Assembly: GCF_001439805.1 (NCBI RefSeq)
Contig: NZ_JYLK01000015.1
Span: 1-64,000, forward strand
Length of the DNA: 64,000 bases
Direction of reading: 5' to 3'
Source: Pseudomonas trivialis
Lineage (GTDB): Bacteria; Pseudomonadota; Gammaproteobacteria; Pseudomonadales; Pseudomonadaceae
Position 1 is the stretch's first letter. Every line of letters starts with the position of its first letter. Shown piece after piece: positions 63,060 to 64,000 of the stretch. Below the pieces are notes generated by a model. That model saw nothing but the letters and a program-made list of their open reading frames with translations. It searched no databases and was not told the origin of the DNA. Both the position numbers and the translations under genes were made by a program.

Positions 63060-64000
63060 ATGGCTGTCTACAACTACGACGTGGTGGTACTGGGTTCCGG
63101 CCCGGCTGGAGAAGGCGCGGCAATGAACGCCGCCAAAGCGGGGCGCAAGGTGGCGATGGTCGACAGCCGTCGCCAGGTCGGCGGCAACTGCACCCACCTG
63201 GGCACCATCCCGTCCAAGGCCTTGCGTCACTCGGTCCGCCAGATCATGCAATTCAACACCAACCCGATGTTCCGGGCGATTGGTGAGCCGCGCTGGTTCT
63301 CCTTCCCGGACGTGTTGAAAAGCGCCGAAAAAGTCATCGCCAAACAAGTGGCCTCGCGTACCGGCTTTTACGCCCGTAACCGCGTCGACCTGTTTTTCGG
63401 CACCGGCAGCTTCGCCGACGAGCAGACCGTCGAAGTGGTCTGCGCCAATGGCGTGGTCGAGAAGCTGGTGGCCAAGCACATCATCATCGCCACCGGTTCG
63501 CGCCCATACCGCCCGGCGGACATCGATTTCCACCACCCGCGTATCTACGATAGCGACACCATCCTGAGCCTGGGCCATACGCCGCGTAAGCTGATCATCT
63601 ACGGCGCCGGCGTGATCGGCTGTGAATACGCCTCGATTTTCAGCGGCCTGGGTGTGCTGGTCGAGCTGGTGGACAACCGCGACCAGTTGCTCAGCTTCCT
63701 CGACTCGGAAATCTCCCAGGCGTTGAGCTATCACTTCAGCAACAACAACATCACCGTGCGTCACAACGAAGAGTACGAGCGGGTCGAAGGCCTGGACAAT
63801 GGGGTGATCCTGCACCTCAAGTCCGGCAAGAAGATCAAGGCCGACGCCTTGCTGTGGTGCAACGGCCGTACCGGCAACACCGACAAGCTGGGCATGGAAA
63901 ACATCGGGGTCAAGGTCAACAGCCGTGGCCAGATCGAAGTGGACGAGAACTACCGCACCTGCGTGACGAACATCTATGGCGCCGGCGACGTGATCGGCTG
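63060..64000 (+). CDS. sthA: Soluble pyridine nucleotide transhydrogenase (5' part, runs off the window)
   Basis: The first 313 residues of about 464. The start has GAGGAG six bases upstream. FAD-binding motif VVVLGSGPAGEGAAMNAAKA (residues 8-27), then VGGNCTHLGTIPSKAL, where the usual CxxxxC redox pair reads C-THLG-T, as is typical of SthA, which transfers hydride between NADPH and NAD+ without a disulphide. The second nucleotide motif is LIIYGAGVIGCEYASIFSGL. The frame is open to the right edge (GAGDVIG). Confidence 0.95.
   Translation, partial: MAVYNYDVVVLGSGPAGEGAAMNAAKAGRKVAMVDSRRQVGGNCTHLGTIPSKALRHSVRQIMQFNTNPMFRAIGEPRWFSFPDVLKSAEKVIAKQVASRTGFYARNRVDLFFGTGSFADEQTVEVVCANGVVEKLVAKHIIIATGSRPYRPADIDFHHPRIYDSDTILSLGHTPRKLIIYGAGVIGCEYASIFSGLGVLVELVDNRDQLLSFLDSEISQALSYHFSNNNITVRHNEEYERVEGLDNGVILHLKSGKKIKADALLWCNGRTGNTDKLGMENIGVKVNSRGQIEVDENYRTCVTNIYGAGDVIG

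Overview
This 64-kb window is chromosomal DNA of a fluorescent pseudomonad (Pseudomonas fluorescens group). The case rests on four things: high GC with Pseudomonas codon use; closely recognisable orthologues of Pseudomonas genes (pobA/pobR, psrA, lexA-sulA, fadBA, acnA, pdxB, csiV-mfd, the long GapB-type gap gene, sthA); gene order that matches, from memory, blocks of P. aeruginosa (fadB-fadA-DUF1653-topA-...-sulA-lexA-psrA-nagZ and csiV-mfd-gap); and many REP palindromes of the TGTGGGAGGGGGCTTGC type known from P. fluorescens genomes. Almost all of it is core chromosome. The only clear trace of a classical mobile element is the last 40 codons of an ISL3-type transposase at the left edge. No tRNA, rRNA, CRISPR array, prophage or defence island was found.

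Layout. 1-5 kb: IS remnant, a small NAD(P)-binding oxidoreductase, a metallo-beta-lactamase-fold protein divergent from a LysR regulator, and the 4-hydroxybenzoate pair pobR/pobA. 5-9.3 kb: a DHA2-type drug exporter, a tandem-Cache periplasmic protein, a PheC-like periplasmic dehydratase/binding protein and a methyltransferase. 9.4-21 kb: housekeeping and poorly known genes (rnd-ycgL, 2-hydroxyacid dehydrogenase, YcgN, a degenerate peptidase-like exported protein, SpoU methyltransferase, YajD nuclease, exported ParB-like protein, spermidine-synthase-like protein, oligopeptidase B, YafJ-type amidotransferase, DUF2937). 21-27 kb: a MoxR ATPase/VWA pair, an AsmA-like DUF748 protein, cysK and lpxO. 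27-41 kb: acnA, rlmM, tusA, a MATE exporter, pdxB, an ABC exporter, slt and the ABC-F ATPase uup. 41-53 kb: a universal stress protein, fadBA, topA, then the SOS operon lexA-sulA, the fatty-acid-sensing regulator psrA, and nagZ. 53-64 kb: an SNF2/RapA-type helicase, csiV, mfd, gap, a chalcone-isomerase-like protein and the 5' two thirds of sthA.

Functional links. PsrA (51.6 kb) carries its own palindromic operators over its promoter and, by known Pseudomonas biology, represses fadBA (42.5-45.9 kb), so a regulator and a target lie 6 kb apart. Two LexA boxes precede lexA-sulA. mfd, topA, sulA and lexA form a loose DNA-maintenance group. acnA, fadBA, gap and sthA cover TCA cycle, beta-oxidation, gluconeogenesis and NAD(P)H balance.

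Non-coding DNA is dominated by repeats: single REPs, inverted REP pairs (REPINs), a mosaic of nested hairpins before acnA, and a roughly 195-bp dispersed element with two full copies and one partial copy here. A minus-strand intrinsic terminator in the 482-bp gap before fadB, with no minus-strand gene to serve, points to an unannotated small RNA. Coordinates of starts were chosen by ribosome-binding site and family length where the longest reading frame was too long; all functional calls are by eye, without database searches.
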